Source: an uncultured bacterium
Lineage (GTDB): Bacteria > Pseudomonadota > Alphaproteobacteria > Sphingomonadales > Sphingomonadaceae
DNA length: 64,000 bases
Assembly (NCBI GenBank): GCA_942636505.2
Contig: CALOGB020000021.1
Coordinates: forward strand, 112,743 to 176,742
Direction: 5' to 3'
Positions 24,616 through 32,971 of this stretch are shown here, piece by piece. The translations under genes and the position numbers were made by a program. Positions within the stretch are counted from its first letter, which is position 1. Each line of letters starts with the position of its first letter. The notes beneath the pieces are model-generated. The model searched no databases. It had not been told where the DNA came from and saw only the letters and a program-made list of their open reading frames with translations.

Positions 24616-27600
24616 GCGCCCGCCCCCAAGTTGACAGCGTTTTGGTGATCCGCGCCAGAGACGAGGCAACCAAGGCCGTTACCGCGATCGGCAGCGCGTT
24701 ACAGCAGTTGATCGGCACCCAGCAAAAGGTCGCCGCCGGCAGTGAGACGGCTGCCTCGGGTATGCAGCAGATCCTGGGTGTGTTGGCGTCGTTGGATCGC
24801 GCCTACGCGAAAACCGCCGATGCGACCGACAGCGGCGCCGCAGCCCTTGAGCGTCAGAACCGTGCTATCGCTGCCAGCAAGGCGCAATACTCTAGCCTGG
24901 AAGCCCAGCAGCGCGGCGCGGCGCGTGCGGCCGACCAGTTGCGCGTGGCACTGGTCGAGGCGCTGCTGACGAACGGCAACGCCGACGCCCTCCGCGCGCA
25001 GATCGCCGAAGTCACCGCTGAGATGCGTCGCCTGGAGTCCGAGTCCGGCAAACTCCAGCGGTCAATCGCCCAGCAGGAAGTCGGATACACTCGCGCCGCA
25101 TCAGGCATGGCCGAACTGGAGCGGGCAACCCGGCTGGCGGGCAGCGTCAGCACGTTCGCGGCCACGGAGGCGAACGATTACGCGCGGTCGCTGGATAACC
25201 AGTCTGCTGCCGCCCAGCGTAATGCATCCGTGCTGAAGAACATCGCTCGCGTCACCGGCACCGACCGCGGCGCGGCAGTCGACAACGGTGCATCGTTCAG
25301 CGCCCTGGACGGGCAGGCGGCGAAGATCGAAGCCGCGGCGAACGCAGAACGCGACCGTGCGCAGGCAACCGAACTGACGAACAACGCCCTGCGCGCCCGT
25401 GCCCGGATTGACGGCAACGGTGGAACCGCCGGCCGCGCTACCGACACGCTGTTTGCCCAGCAGTTGCGCGATGAGGAAGCCGCGGCCACCGAAGCCGCCC
25501 GCGCGGAAAAGGAACTTACGGCAGCCACCACCCGGCTGCGTGCAGAACTGAATCCCCTCGGCGCGATTCAGGAGAAACTGAACACCGAACTGGCCGAAGC
25601 GAACCGGCTCTACAAGGCTGGGAAGATCAGCGCGACCGAACTGGCCGGTGCGACTGCGCTGCTGAAGGGCAACGCGGCGAGTGCGGCTGCGGCGTTGGGT
25701 AATCGTGGGGCAGCTGGCGGCAACAAACCGCAATTGTTCGGCCTGAAGCCCTACGAGCTCCAGAACCTCGGCTACCAGGTCAACGACGTCGTCACGCAGC
25801 TGGCATCCGGCACCTCGTTGACGCAGACACTGGCGCAGCAGGGTGGTCAGATCCTCCAGTTGTTCCCGCGCGTCGGGTCGTCCATTGTCGCGGCATTCAC
25901 GAATCCGGCGTTGATCGCATTCGTTGCGACCGTCGGCGTGGTCGTGTTGGCGCTGAAGAACGCCGGTGACGAGGCCGAACGCACGCGAAATTTCATGGGG
26001 CTGCTGGCTGCATCGGCTGACGGCAGCACGTACGGCGCCGCCCAGTTGAGCAAGGCGTCGGAAGCGCTCGACCACTACGGCCTGTCGGCAGCCGACGCCG
26101 TTACCGTGGTGCGCGGTTTCGTGAAGGACGGCGTCGATCCGACCCGCATCATTGAGTTCGGCAAGGCGTCGCAGGATCTCGCGGACGTGTTGGGCATCAA
26201 GGTGGTCGATGCCGCGCAGCAGGTTGGCGAGGCGTTCACCGGCGGGTACGAGAGCGTCAAGAAGCTGGATGACGCGACGAACTTCCTCACGTCCGCCCAA
26301 CGCGACAACATCAAAAGTTTGTTCGACCAAGGCAAGGCGGCCGACGCGCGGAACGAGGCTCTGCGTATCTTCAGCGACCAGCAGGAAGACGCTGCGCAGA
26401 AGATGCGCGGCAGTTGGTCGGAAGCTGCACGGTCGCTGGGTGGCGCGTGGCAGGAGTTCCTGAACACGTTGTCGGATACTGCACCCATCAAGGAAATCGC
26501 GAAGGAACTTGAAGGTCTCGGTCGCATCGCGTCACAGGCCATCCGTGCGATCGCCGGCGCGAAATCAGCAGCCGATGTCACGGCGCAGATCGCCCGCGCG
26601 AACCAGGTCATCAGCAATCTGGAAGGCGCTAAGTCCGCGCAGCCGAACCTCGCTGCTGCGTATGAAGCCGACATCGTCAAGATTCGGAAGCAGATCGTCG
26701 GGTGGCAGGCTGACCTTGCCAAGCTGAACGGCACCGAGAAGGACGTTACCGATACGGTGGCCGTCCGCGGCGAGCTTCAGAAGAAGCAGTCGGCCGACCT
26801 CGTCACGGCAACCGAAGCGGCCAAGTCCGAGAAGACCGTGCTCGAGGCAACGAATGAAGCACGACGGACGGCAACCGAGTATGTCGAGAAGAACTTCAAG
26901 TTCGCCAGCGACGCCGCGAAACAGGCATACATCGGCCAGAAGGCTGAAGAGGCGCGCACGGCAGCGCTGAAGAAGGCTGCTGATGAGCGGAAGCGGGAGG
27001 CGAACGAAGCCAAGCGACTGGCCGACGAGGCCAAACGTGAGCGCGACCGCCTCGCCAAGCAGACGGTGTTCCAGGCACCGGTGGACGGTCGCATCTCGTC
27101 CGGCTTCGGTGCGCGTGCTGCCCCGAAGGCTGGTGCGTCGACGTTCCACAAGGGCATCGATTACGCAGTTCCCGCCGGCACCACCGTCCGCGCGCCTGCC
27201 AGCGGCGTAGTGGTCGAGACGGGCTACGACTCGAAGCTGGGCAAGTTCGTCTACATCGACCACGGCAAGGGGACGATTTCGAAGTTCGGTCACCTGTCGG
27301 ACAACAGCGTGGTCGAGAAGGGACAGGTCGTCACCGCCGGTCAGGCGATCGCGAAGTCGGGCAACACCGGAAACAGCACTGGCGCGCACCTGCATTACAC
27401 GGTCACGGTCAACGGGAAACCGGTCGATCCAACCAAGGGGCTGTTCCCCGCCGACGGCAAGTCACGGTTCCAGGTCGACCAGGCTGACGCGATCGGCAAC
27501 TACGACGACGCGCAGGAGAAACTGAGCGACAAGCGCGACAAGTATCTGGCGAAGCTGGACGATACGAACGCCGCGACGAAGCAGGATACCGAGCAGCTAC

Positions 27601-28685
27601 AGCAGCAGGTGAACCTCACCGACGAACTGCTACTGGCCGCTCAGCGTCAGGCTGCAATCGAGGACGCCGTTCGGAAGGCGAAGGAGGACGCGAAGCAGGC
27701 TGGCGTCGAGCCCGAGGACGCAGGACTCGCGCTGCGGCTCGAAGCGCTGAAGGGTGTCACCGGTGCGTATTTCGACGCTGCCCACGCGAAGGATGCGTTC
27801 AACGCCCAGCGCAATGCGGTCGACAAACCGGTGGCGGATCTGACTGCGCAGCGCGATGCCATGCGCGACCAAATATCGTTTCTGCGTGACAGCGGGTTCA
27901 ACGCCGAAGCCGACAAGCTGTTGCCGTTGTTGGGACAGGTCAACGGCCAGCTGCAGGGCGCAATCGATAAGGCGATCGCCTTCTATGCGGCGCTGTCACC
28001 GATCAATAACCCTCTAGCGCTGACGGCCGCGCAGTTGGACGCGATCATTCTGAAGCTGGGCTTGGCGAAACAGACCGCTCAGGAATGGGGGACCGTCCTA
28101 AACATATCTGCTGAGCTGATCGCCAATGCGTTTGCGAATGCCCTCACGTCTTCGATCGACGGTTTCGTGCAGGCACTGGTCGACGGGCAGAATGCATTCA
28201 GCGCGCTGAAGAACGCGTTTCTGGATTTCGCAGCGAACTTCCTCCGCTTGATCGCCCAGATGATTCTGCAGCAGATCGCGCTAAATATCGCGAAAGGCAT
28301 ACTCAGCGCCGTCGGCGTCGCGGTTCCCGTACCGACGAACCACAACGGTGGCATTGCAGGCACCAACCGATCGAGCACCCGCATGGTCGATCCTGGCATG
28401 TTTGCCGCAGCAGCACGGTTCCACACCGGCGGTATTGCCGGGTTACGTGCTGACGAGGTGCCGATCATCGCGCAGAAGGGTGAGGAGATCCTGACCCGCG
28501 GCGATCCGCGTCACCGTGCGAACGGTGGCCTTGGCGGCGGGGGTGGTGGGTCGCCGATTACCGTGGTGAACGCGATCGATGCAGGCGACTTCGTGTCGAA
28601 GGGTCTCGACAGCGGCGTCGGTGGTAAAGCGCTGATGAACTACATCCGGGCGAACAGCGGCGCGATCAAGCAGGTGATCGGCTGA
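24612..28685 (+). CDS. Phage tail tape-measure protein with M23 peptidase
   Basis: A 1357-residue tail tape-measure protein. The N-terminal third is a long Ala/Gln/Glu-rich helical region. Around residue 375 it carries LKPYELQNLGYQVNDVVTQL, the TMP_2 motif. Residues about 817-940 form an M23/LysM-like zinc endopeptidase: VDGRISSGFGARAAPK, HKGIDYAVPAG (His and Asp ligands) and the HLHY motif. The C-terminus has a lambda-type tape-measure end (NAFSALKNAFLDFAANFLRL). It would set tail length and help the phage cross the cell wall. No other tail, head or packaging genes were found, so it looks orphaned. Confidence 0.88.
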   Translation: MSARPQVDSVLVIRARDEATKAVTAIGSALQQLIGTQQKVAAGSETAASGMQQILGVLASLDRAYAKTADATDSGAAALERQNRAIAASKAQYSSLEAQQRGAARAADQLRVALVEALLTNGNADALRAQIAEVTAEMRRLESESGKLQRSIAQQEVGYTRAASGMAELERATRLAGSVSTFAATEANDYARSLDNQSAAAQRNASVLKNIARVTGTDRGAAVDNGASFSALDGQAAKIEAAANAERDRAQATELTNNALRARARIDGNGGTAGRATDTLFAQQLRDEEAAATEAARAEKELTAATTRLRAELNPLGAIQEKLNTELAEANRLYKAGKISATELAGATALLKGNAASAAAALGNRGAAGGNKPQLFGLKPYELQNLGYQVNDVVTQLASGTSLTQTLAQQGGQILQLFPRVGSSIVAAFTNPALIAFVATVGVVVLALKNAGDEAERTRNFMGLLAASADGSTYGAAQLSKASEALDHYGLSAADAVTVVRGFVKDGVDPTRIIEFGKASQDLADVLGIKVVDAAQQVGEAFTGGYESVKKLDDATNFLTSAQRDNIKSLFDQGKAADARNEALRIFSDQQEDAAQKMRGSWSEAARSLGGAWQEFLNTLSDTAPIKEIAKELEGLGRIASQAIRAIAGAKSAADVTAQIARANQVISNLEGAKSAQPNLAAAYEADIVKIRKQIVGWQADLAKLNGTEKDVTDTVAVRGELQKKQSADLVTATEAAKSEKTVLEATNEARRTATEYVEKNFKFASDAAKQAYIGQKAEEARTAALKKAADERKREANEAKRLADEAKRERDRLAKQTVFQAPVDGRISSGFGARAAPKAGASTFHKGIDYAVPAGTTVRAPASGVVVETGYDSKLGKFVYIDHGKGTISKFGHLSDNSVVEKGQVVTAGQAIAKSGNTGNSTGAHLHYTVTVNGKPVDPTKGLFPADGKSRFQVDQADAIGNYDDAQEKLSDKRDKYLAKLDDTNAATKQDTEQLQQQVNLTDELLLAAQRQAAIEDAVRKAKEDAKQAGVEPEDAGLALRLEALKGVTGAYFDAAHAKDAFNAQRNAVDKPVADLTAQRDAMRDQISFLRDSGFNAEADKLLPLLGQVNGQLQGAIDKAIAFYAALSPINNPLALTAAQLDAIILKLGLAKQTAQEWGTVLNISAELIANAFANALTSSIDGFVQALVDGQNAFSALKNAFLDFAANFLRLIAQMILQQIALNIAKGILSAVGVAVPVPTNHNGGIAGTNRSSTRMVDPGMFAAAARFHTGGIAGLRADEVPIIAQKGEEILTRGDPRHRANGGLGGGGGGSPITVVNAIDAGDFVSKGLDSGVGGKALMNYIRANSGAIKQVIG

Positions 28686-28773
28686 TTCGCGGACGTTGGG
28701 GTAGAATCGAGGGTAGCGATTTCCGGACCCCCGCGAGTCTCAACGTTTTCAATACGTTAGGGAAGATAAACGG

Positions 28774-28860
28774 CGGAAGAGGTGGGATTCGAACCCACGG
28801 AGGGCTTGCACCCTCGCTGGTTTTCAAGACCAGTTCCTTAAACCACTCGGACACTCTTCC
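28774..28860 (-). tRNA. tRNA-Ser (anticodon TGA)
   Basis: Read on the minus strand the gene begins GGAAGAGTGTCC and ends CTCTTCCG, giving a perfect 7-bp acceptor stem. It has the long variable arm of a type II tRNA, the GTTCGAATC T-loop, and anticodon TGA in CTTGAAA. No CCA is encoded. Its 3' end points left, toward the phage-derived DNA. Confidence 0.95.
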
Positions 28861-29004
28861 ACGCCGTGACCCGGCGAGCCGGGACGACGGCGTCTAAGCG
28901 GAGAGCGTCGCGATCGCAACCACCGCGATGTGCCTGTTGGGTCTGTCCGGGCGTATCCACGCGCGCGATTGCGCAGGGGGCGGAGCGTGGGCTAGGCCCG
29001 ATCC

Positions 29005-29271
29005 ATGGACCTCGACGCGATCTCGCAGCATTTCTTCGGCACGACCGACATCGATACGCTCAGCCCCGAGGCGCTGGAGACCGGACGCGAGCGCGTGTCA
29101 ATCGCGTTTGGGACCGAGCGGGAGGCGGGGCGGCGGTTTGCGCTCTGGGCGGTCCTCCGTGCGACCGGTGTCGCGCCCGCGCCGCACGTCGCGTTCAAGG
29201 ATGCCCGCGAGATTCGCGCCGCCGAAGCCTATGCCGCGGCGATCGGGTTCGCCGAACGGTCCGACGACTGA
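29005..29271 (+). CDS. Hypothetical protein (88 aa)
   Basis: A soluble protein, MDLDAISQHFFGTTDIDTLS, with a central RFALWAVLRATG helix. No signal peptide, membrane helix or recognised family is evident. It converges on a small gene on the other strand with only an 8-bp gap between the two stops. Confidence 0.6.
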   Translation: MDLDAISQHFFGTTDIDTLSPEALETGRERVSIAFGTEREAGRRFALWAVLRATGVAPAPHVAFKDAREIRAAEAYAAAIGFAERSDD

Positions 29272-29279
29272 AGCGATGA

Positions 29280-29432
29280 TCAGGCGGCGCGGCGATCCAG
29301 CAGCGCGCGGTCGATCCTGCGGATGAGGTCGGCGATCTGCGGCCGATCGTAGCTCGCGGTCAGATCGTGATGGCTCGGCGACGCGCACATCCGCTTGCCG
29401 ACCAGCGCGAAGATATCCTGTTTATGTGCCAT
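29280..29432 (-). CDS. Small basic hypothetical protein (50 aa)
   Basis: A leftward frame of 50 residues that begins MAHKQDIFALVGKRMCASPS and continues HHDLTASYDRPQIADLIRRI before ending ALLDRRAA. A GGGAAG sequence lies about 9 nt upstream. The composition and the RRID-helix look like a genuine small protein rather than a shadow of the convergent gene. Function is unknown. Confidence 0.5.
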   Translation of the reverse strand: MAHKQDIFALVGKRMCASPSHHDLTASYDRPQIADLIRRIDRALLDRRAA

Positions 29433-29515
29433 CGATCTGCTTCCCTTCCGATTCAGCCGTTATGCCGGGCAAGCGTTAACCAAAGGTTCGGGACGGATTC
29501 GGATGCGGTTAACCA

Positions 29516-30721
29516 TTGTCGAAGGCGATTCACGCAACGCTCGTGGCGGTCCGGCGTTCTAGTCGCACAGCGGCCGTATCGCACGGTCCGCAGCGCGCGG
29601 GGATCGATCCACTGACCAGACTATCGCCGGCACAATTGCCCGTTCATCCAAAGGGTTGGACCGTTCTGGAAAGCGTTCGCGCGCTCGCGGCGGACTGGGA
29701 TCGCAGCAACGGCGAAGAGTCGTTTCCGGCCGACCGCGTTACCGCGCTGCACGAAGCGGGGGCGCTTGCCGAATTCATCGACGTGTCGACATCGGCGCGG
29801 ACCGATGCGCTGGTCGACGTGCTGCGGGCGATCGGCGGCGCGGACCTAAGTCTCGGCCGCGTATTCGAGGGCCATGTAAATGCGGCCCAACTCGTGTCGG
29901 CGTACGGCGACGATGCGCAGCGGGCAGCCTTGGCGGACGATCTCGCCGCTGGCCGCGTGTTCGGTGTCTGGAATACCGAGCCGACCCCCGGCCTCTCGAT
30001 CCGGCAGTCCGCGCCCGGCCGCTGGGTGCTCGACGGCCGCAAGAGTTTCGCGACGGGGGCGGGGCATCTCGACCGCATCCTGGTGACCGCGCGCGACGCG
30101 ACCGGCGGCAAGCAACTCGTGCTCGTGCCGATCGCAGGTGAAACCGCACGCGCCGACAATAGCGGGTGGCAGGTGCGCGGGATGCGCGGGACGTGCAGCG
30201 GGCTCTTCGATTTCTCCGGCATGCCGATCGGTCCGGAGGGGATGATCGGTGCGCCCGACGTGTACGAGACCGAACCACGGTTCAGTGCCGGCGCGTGGCG
30301 GTTCACCGCTGTACAGCTCGGCGCGATCGAAGCGCTGGTTCGGCATCTGCGCGATCATCTCGTCGCGACCGGCAAGGGCGATGACGCTATCCAGCGCGCG
30401 CGGTTCGCAACGTGTCTGACCGAAACACGCAGTGCAGGTCTATGGGTTCGCCGCGCTGCACATCTAGCGGAGACGCAGGCGGCGGAAGCGATCCCATTCG
30501 TGCTGATGACGCGGGGTATCGTTGAGGAAGCGGGCTTGAAGACGATGGAAGCGGCGGCGCGCTCGGTCGGCACCGCGTCGTTCTTCGCGGCCAGCCGGAT
30601 CGACCGGATCACGCGCGATCTCGGGCTCTATCTGCGCCAGCCGGTCCCGGATCAGGCGCGCGATCGGGCGGCGGCGGCGTGGCTTGAAGATGACTGCTGG
30701 GGCGACGATCGGTGGTGGTAG
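29516..30721 (+). CDS. Acyl-CoA dehydrogenase-like flavoprotein
   Basis: A 401-residue protein of the acyl-CoA dehydrogenase fold: N-terminal helices, a central beta-domain with WVLDGRKSFATGAGHLDRIL (FAD-binding region), and C-terminal helices with EAAARSVGTASFFAASR. It is shorter and more divergent than beta-oxidation enzymes, and the usual catalytic Glu is not obvious. The start at 29516 is TTG; an inner start is possible. It overlaps the PIG-L gene by 10 bp and leads an operon with that deacetylase and a methyltransferase. The role and substrate are unknown. Confidence 0.75.
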   Translation: MSKAIHATLVAVRRSSRTAAVSHGPQRAGIDPLTRLSPAQLPVHPKGWTVLESVRALAADWDRSNGEESFPADRVTALHEAGALAEFIDVSTSARTDALVDVLRAIGGADLSLGRVFEGHVNAAQLVSAYGDDAQRAALADDLAAGRVFGVWNTEPTPGLSIRQSAPGRWVLDGRKSFATGAGHLDRILVTARDATGGKQLVLVPIAGETARADNSGWQVRGMRGTCSGLFDFSGMPIGPEGMIGAPDVYETEPRFSAGAWRFTAVQLGAIEALVRHLRDHLVATGKGDDAIQRARFATCLTETRSAGLWVRRAAHLAETQAAEAIPFVLMTRGIVEEAGLKTMEAAARSVGTASFFAASRIDRITRDLGLYLRQPVPDQARDRAAAAWLEDDCWGDDRWW

Positions 30722-31464
30722 CACCGGGCGGCAAGGCCTGGAGCAATCTCACGCGGCGCGCACGGCGGATGTCGGCCAGGACGGCGGCGGGGCAGGGGCC
30801 ATGGCTCGTGCTGGCGCCGCATCCCGATGACGAGACGCTCGGCTGCGGCGCGTTCATCGCCTCGGTAGCGGCGGCTGGCGGCCGGGTTCATACCGCGTTC
30901 CTGACCGATGGCGCGGGATCGCACCCCGATGCGCCGGGCTGGAGCGGCAAGCGGATCGCGGGGCTACGACGCGGCGAAGCGCAGGCGGCGTTGAAGGCCT
31001 TGGGTGGCGAGCAGAACGCGCTCTATCTCGATTGGCCGGACGCGTCGCCGGCTTCGAAGGGCGATCCGCTGTTCGTGCGAAGCGTCGACCGACTGGCCGC
31101 GTGGTGCAAAGTCCGCGGCGTCCGCCAGATCGCCGTGACTTGGGCGGGCGAACCGCACTGCGATCACGAGGCCGCAGCCGCCTTAGCCGAGGCAGTGGCA
31201 CGGCGCGCGCATTGCCGTCTCTGGCAGTATCTCGTCTGGGGCTGGACTGTCCCTGACCTGACCGAGCGCCTGCGCGGCGCCCGCGTGCTGTCGATCGCCA
31301 CCGCATCCGGTCGCCCCAGACAGCGTCGCGCAATGGCGTGCCACCGGAGCCAGCGCGGCGGGCGGATCGTCGGCGCGCGCGAGAACTTCCGGCTGCCCGA
31401 CCCGATGATGCGGCTGATGGACCGGCCGAACACCTTGTTGCTGGAGACTCGCGATGCGCCGTGA
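30712..31464 (+). CDS. PIG-L family deacetylase
   Basis: A 250-residue zinc-dependent deacetylase of the LmbE/PIG-L type, which removes acetyl groups from N-acetyl sugars. The metal site is seen as LAPHPDDETLGCG (His37, Asp39, Asp40) and EPHCDHEAAA (His149-Asp151-His152). No signal peptide. It starts with GTG inside the end of the dehydrogenase gene and overlaps the methyltransferase gene by 11 bp, so the three are translationally coupled. Together with a sugar transferase this points to modification of a glycan or glycolipid. Confidence 0.85.
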   Translation: MVVAPGGKAWSNLTRRARRMSARTAAGQGPWLVLAPHPDDETLGCGAFIASVAAAGGRVHTAFLTDGAGSHPDAPGWSGKRIAGLRRGEAQAALKALGGEQNALYLDWPDASPASKGDPLFVRSVDRLAAWCKVRGVRQIAVTWAGEPHCDHEAAAALAEAVARRAHCRLWQYLVWGWTVPDLTERLRGARVLSIATASGRPRQRRAMACHRSQRGGRIVGARENFRLPDPMMRLMDRPNTLLLETRDAP

Positions 31465-32044
31465 ACACTCGATCGAGCCCGACTATTTCGAGGCACTCTA
31501 CAAGGACATGGGCGACCCCTGGGAGTTCGAGACCAGCCCGTACGAGGCGGCGAAGTATGACGAGACACTGGCCGCGTTGCCCAAGGAGCGGTTCGAGAGC
31601 GCACTGGAGGTCGGCTGCGCGAACGGCGTTTTGACCGCGCGGCTCGGGGCACGCTGCGACGCGTTGCTCGCGCTCGACGTGTCGGAAACCGCGGTCGCGG
31701 CTGCGCAGGCACGGTGCGCGGATCAACCGCATATTCGCATCGAGCAGCGGCGACTTCCCGAGGACGCTCCCTCAGGGACGTTCGACCTGATCCTGCTGTC
31801 GGAAGTCGTCTACTACTGGGACAGCGCCGACATCGTCCGGCTGGCCGCTTACGTCCGGTCGGCGGCGGCGTCAGGCGGGTATGTGATGCTGGTCCACTGG
31901 ATCGGCGAGACCGACTATCCCAAAAGCGGGGACGATGCCGTCGCCGAACTGCACGCCGCACTCGGTGATCGCGTCACGGTCGTTCGCGGCGGTCGGCACG
32001 AAGCGTATCGGCTCGACCTCTGGCGACTGGAAGACGCGGGTTAG
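31454..32044 (+). CDS. SAM-dependent methyltransferase (NodS-like)
   Basis: A 196-residue class I methyltransferase. The SAM-binding motif I reads ALEVGCANGVLTARLG (about residues 54-69), with motif II acidic ALDVSETAV and motif IV DLILLSEVVYYW. NodS-type proteins methylate the amino group exposed by a deacetylase on Nod-factor chitooligosaccharides; here the pairing with a PIG-L deacetylase suggests N-methylation of a deacetylated sugar. The last 174 bp overlap antisense with the 3' end of the glycosyltransferase gene, and neither frame has an earlier stop. Confidence 0.85.
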   Translation: MRREHSIEPDYFEALYKDMGDPWEFETSPYEAAKYDETLAALPKERFESALEVGCANGVLTARLGARCDALLALDVSETAVAAAQARCADQPHIRIEQRRLPEDAPSGTFDLILLSEVVYYWDSADIVRLAAYVRSAAASGGYVMLVHWIGETDYPKSGDDAVAELHAALGDRVTVVRGGRHEAYRLDLWRLEDAG

Positions 32045-32971
32045 GCGGATCAGCGTCTGCGCCTCGCGGATCGCATCGGGCAATGTCGCGAAGCTGAGCT
32101 GGTCGCCCGGGTTCGCGGAGGCGGGATTGAGCGCCGCCGTCACCGCATACGTCTCGTGGAGCGGCGCGTCGACCGGCTGGTCGATCCACCGCGCAACCGC
32201 GTCCGCCATGCCACCCGGCGCGCGACCCGAAATCCTGCAAGACGTGAAGACGCGGACGTCGAGCGGGTGCCGAACCTGCCCGCCATGCGCACGGATCCGG
32301 TCGAACAGCGCGCGGTCCTCGGCAACCGGCGGGGTAGGGGCGCCACCGATCCGACGGTACATGGCGTGCGTCACCGCGATACTCGCGCCGCCCTCGTAGA
32401 AATGGCGCGGCCAGGGATCATGCGGTTCGGTCTCGGCGCGCGCGCGAAGATAATCCAGCGCGGTGTAATAGCGCCCGAGTTGATCGAGCCGCCGCCGTGC
32501 CGCCGCGCCGAGGCTAGCACGGTCGGACCGCAGCGTCAGCGCGCGGCCGGCCACGGCGTCGTTACCCGCGTCGACATGCGCAACTATCCGCACGATCCAG
32601 TCCGCGGAGACGTTCGTGTCCGCATCGGTCGACAGCAGAAGATCGATATGATTCGTAAGCAGCGCGGCACCAGCGTCAAGCGCTAGCCGCCGGGCCCAAC
32701 CGGCGTGCCGCGCACCCGGCAAAAGCGAAACGGCCGACCATGCGAGCGTCGCATGCGTCGGCCGCCAGTTCGTCAGGATACCGATCGTGCCGTCGGTACA
32801 GTCGTTCGCCATCGCGACGATGACGACCTTGCCGTCGTAGCGCGCCGCCGCACGATCCAGCGCGTCGAGGCAGCCGAGCAGATACTGGTCTTCGTTCTTG
32901 ACCGGAATGGCGATCGCCACCGCACGCTGAGCGTGTGGTGGCGACGACCTGGGTTTGATCGAAGCGATCAA
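31871..32971 (-). CDS. Family 2-like glycosyltransferase
   Basis: A 366-residue cytosolic GT-A enzyme. [20 protein letters not shown] begins the nucleotide-sugar fold, [16 protein letters not shown] has the DxD metal-binding motif, and [20 protein letters not shown] and [13 protein letters not shown] follow in the acceptor half. It has no membrane helix. It starts with TTG overlapping the catalase stop and converges on the deacetylase/methyltransferase operon, with a 174-bp antisense overlap at the 3' end. It probably makes the sugar that the neighbouring enzymes modify. Confidence 0.75.
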   Translation of the reverse strand: MIASIKPRSSPPHAQRAVAIAIPVKNEDQYLLGCLDALDRAAARYDGKVVIVAMANDCTDGTIGILTNWRPTHATLAWSAVSLLPGARHAGWARRLALDAGAALLTNHIDLLLSTDADTNVSADWIVRIVAHVDAGNDAVAGRALTLRSDRASLGAAARRRLDQLGRYYTALDYLRARAETEPHDPWPRHFYEGGASIAVTHAMYRRIGGAPTPPVAEDRALFDRIRAHGGQVRHPLDVRVFTSCRISGRAPGGMADAVARWIDQPVDAPLHETYAVTAALNPASANPGDQLSFATLPDAIREAQTLIRLTRVFQSPEVEPIRFVPTAANDRDAITECGVQFGDGIVPAFGIVGLADPVDQHHIPA

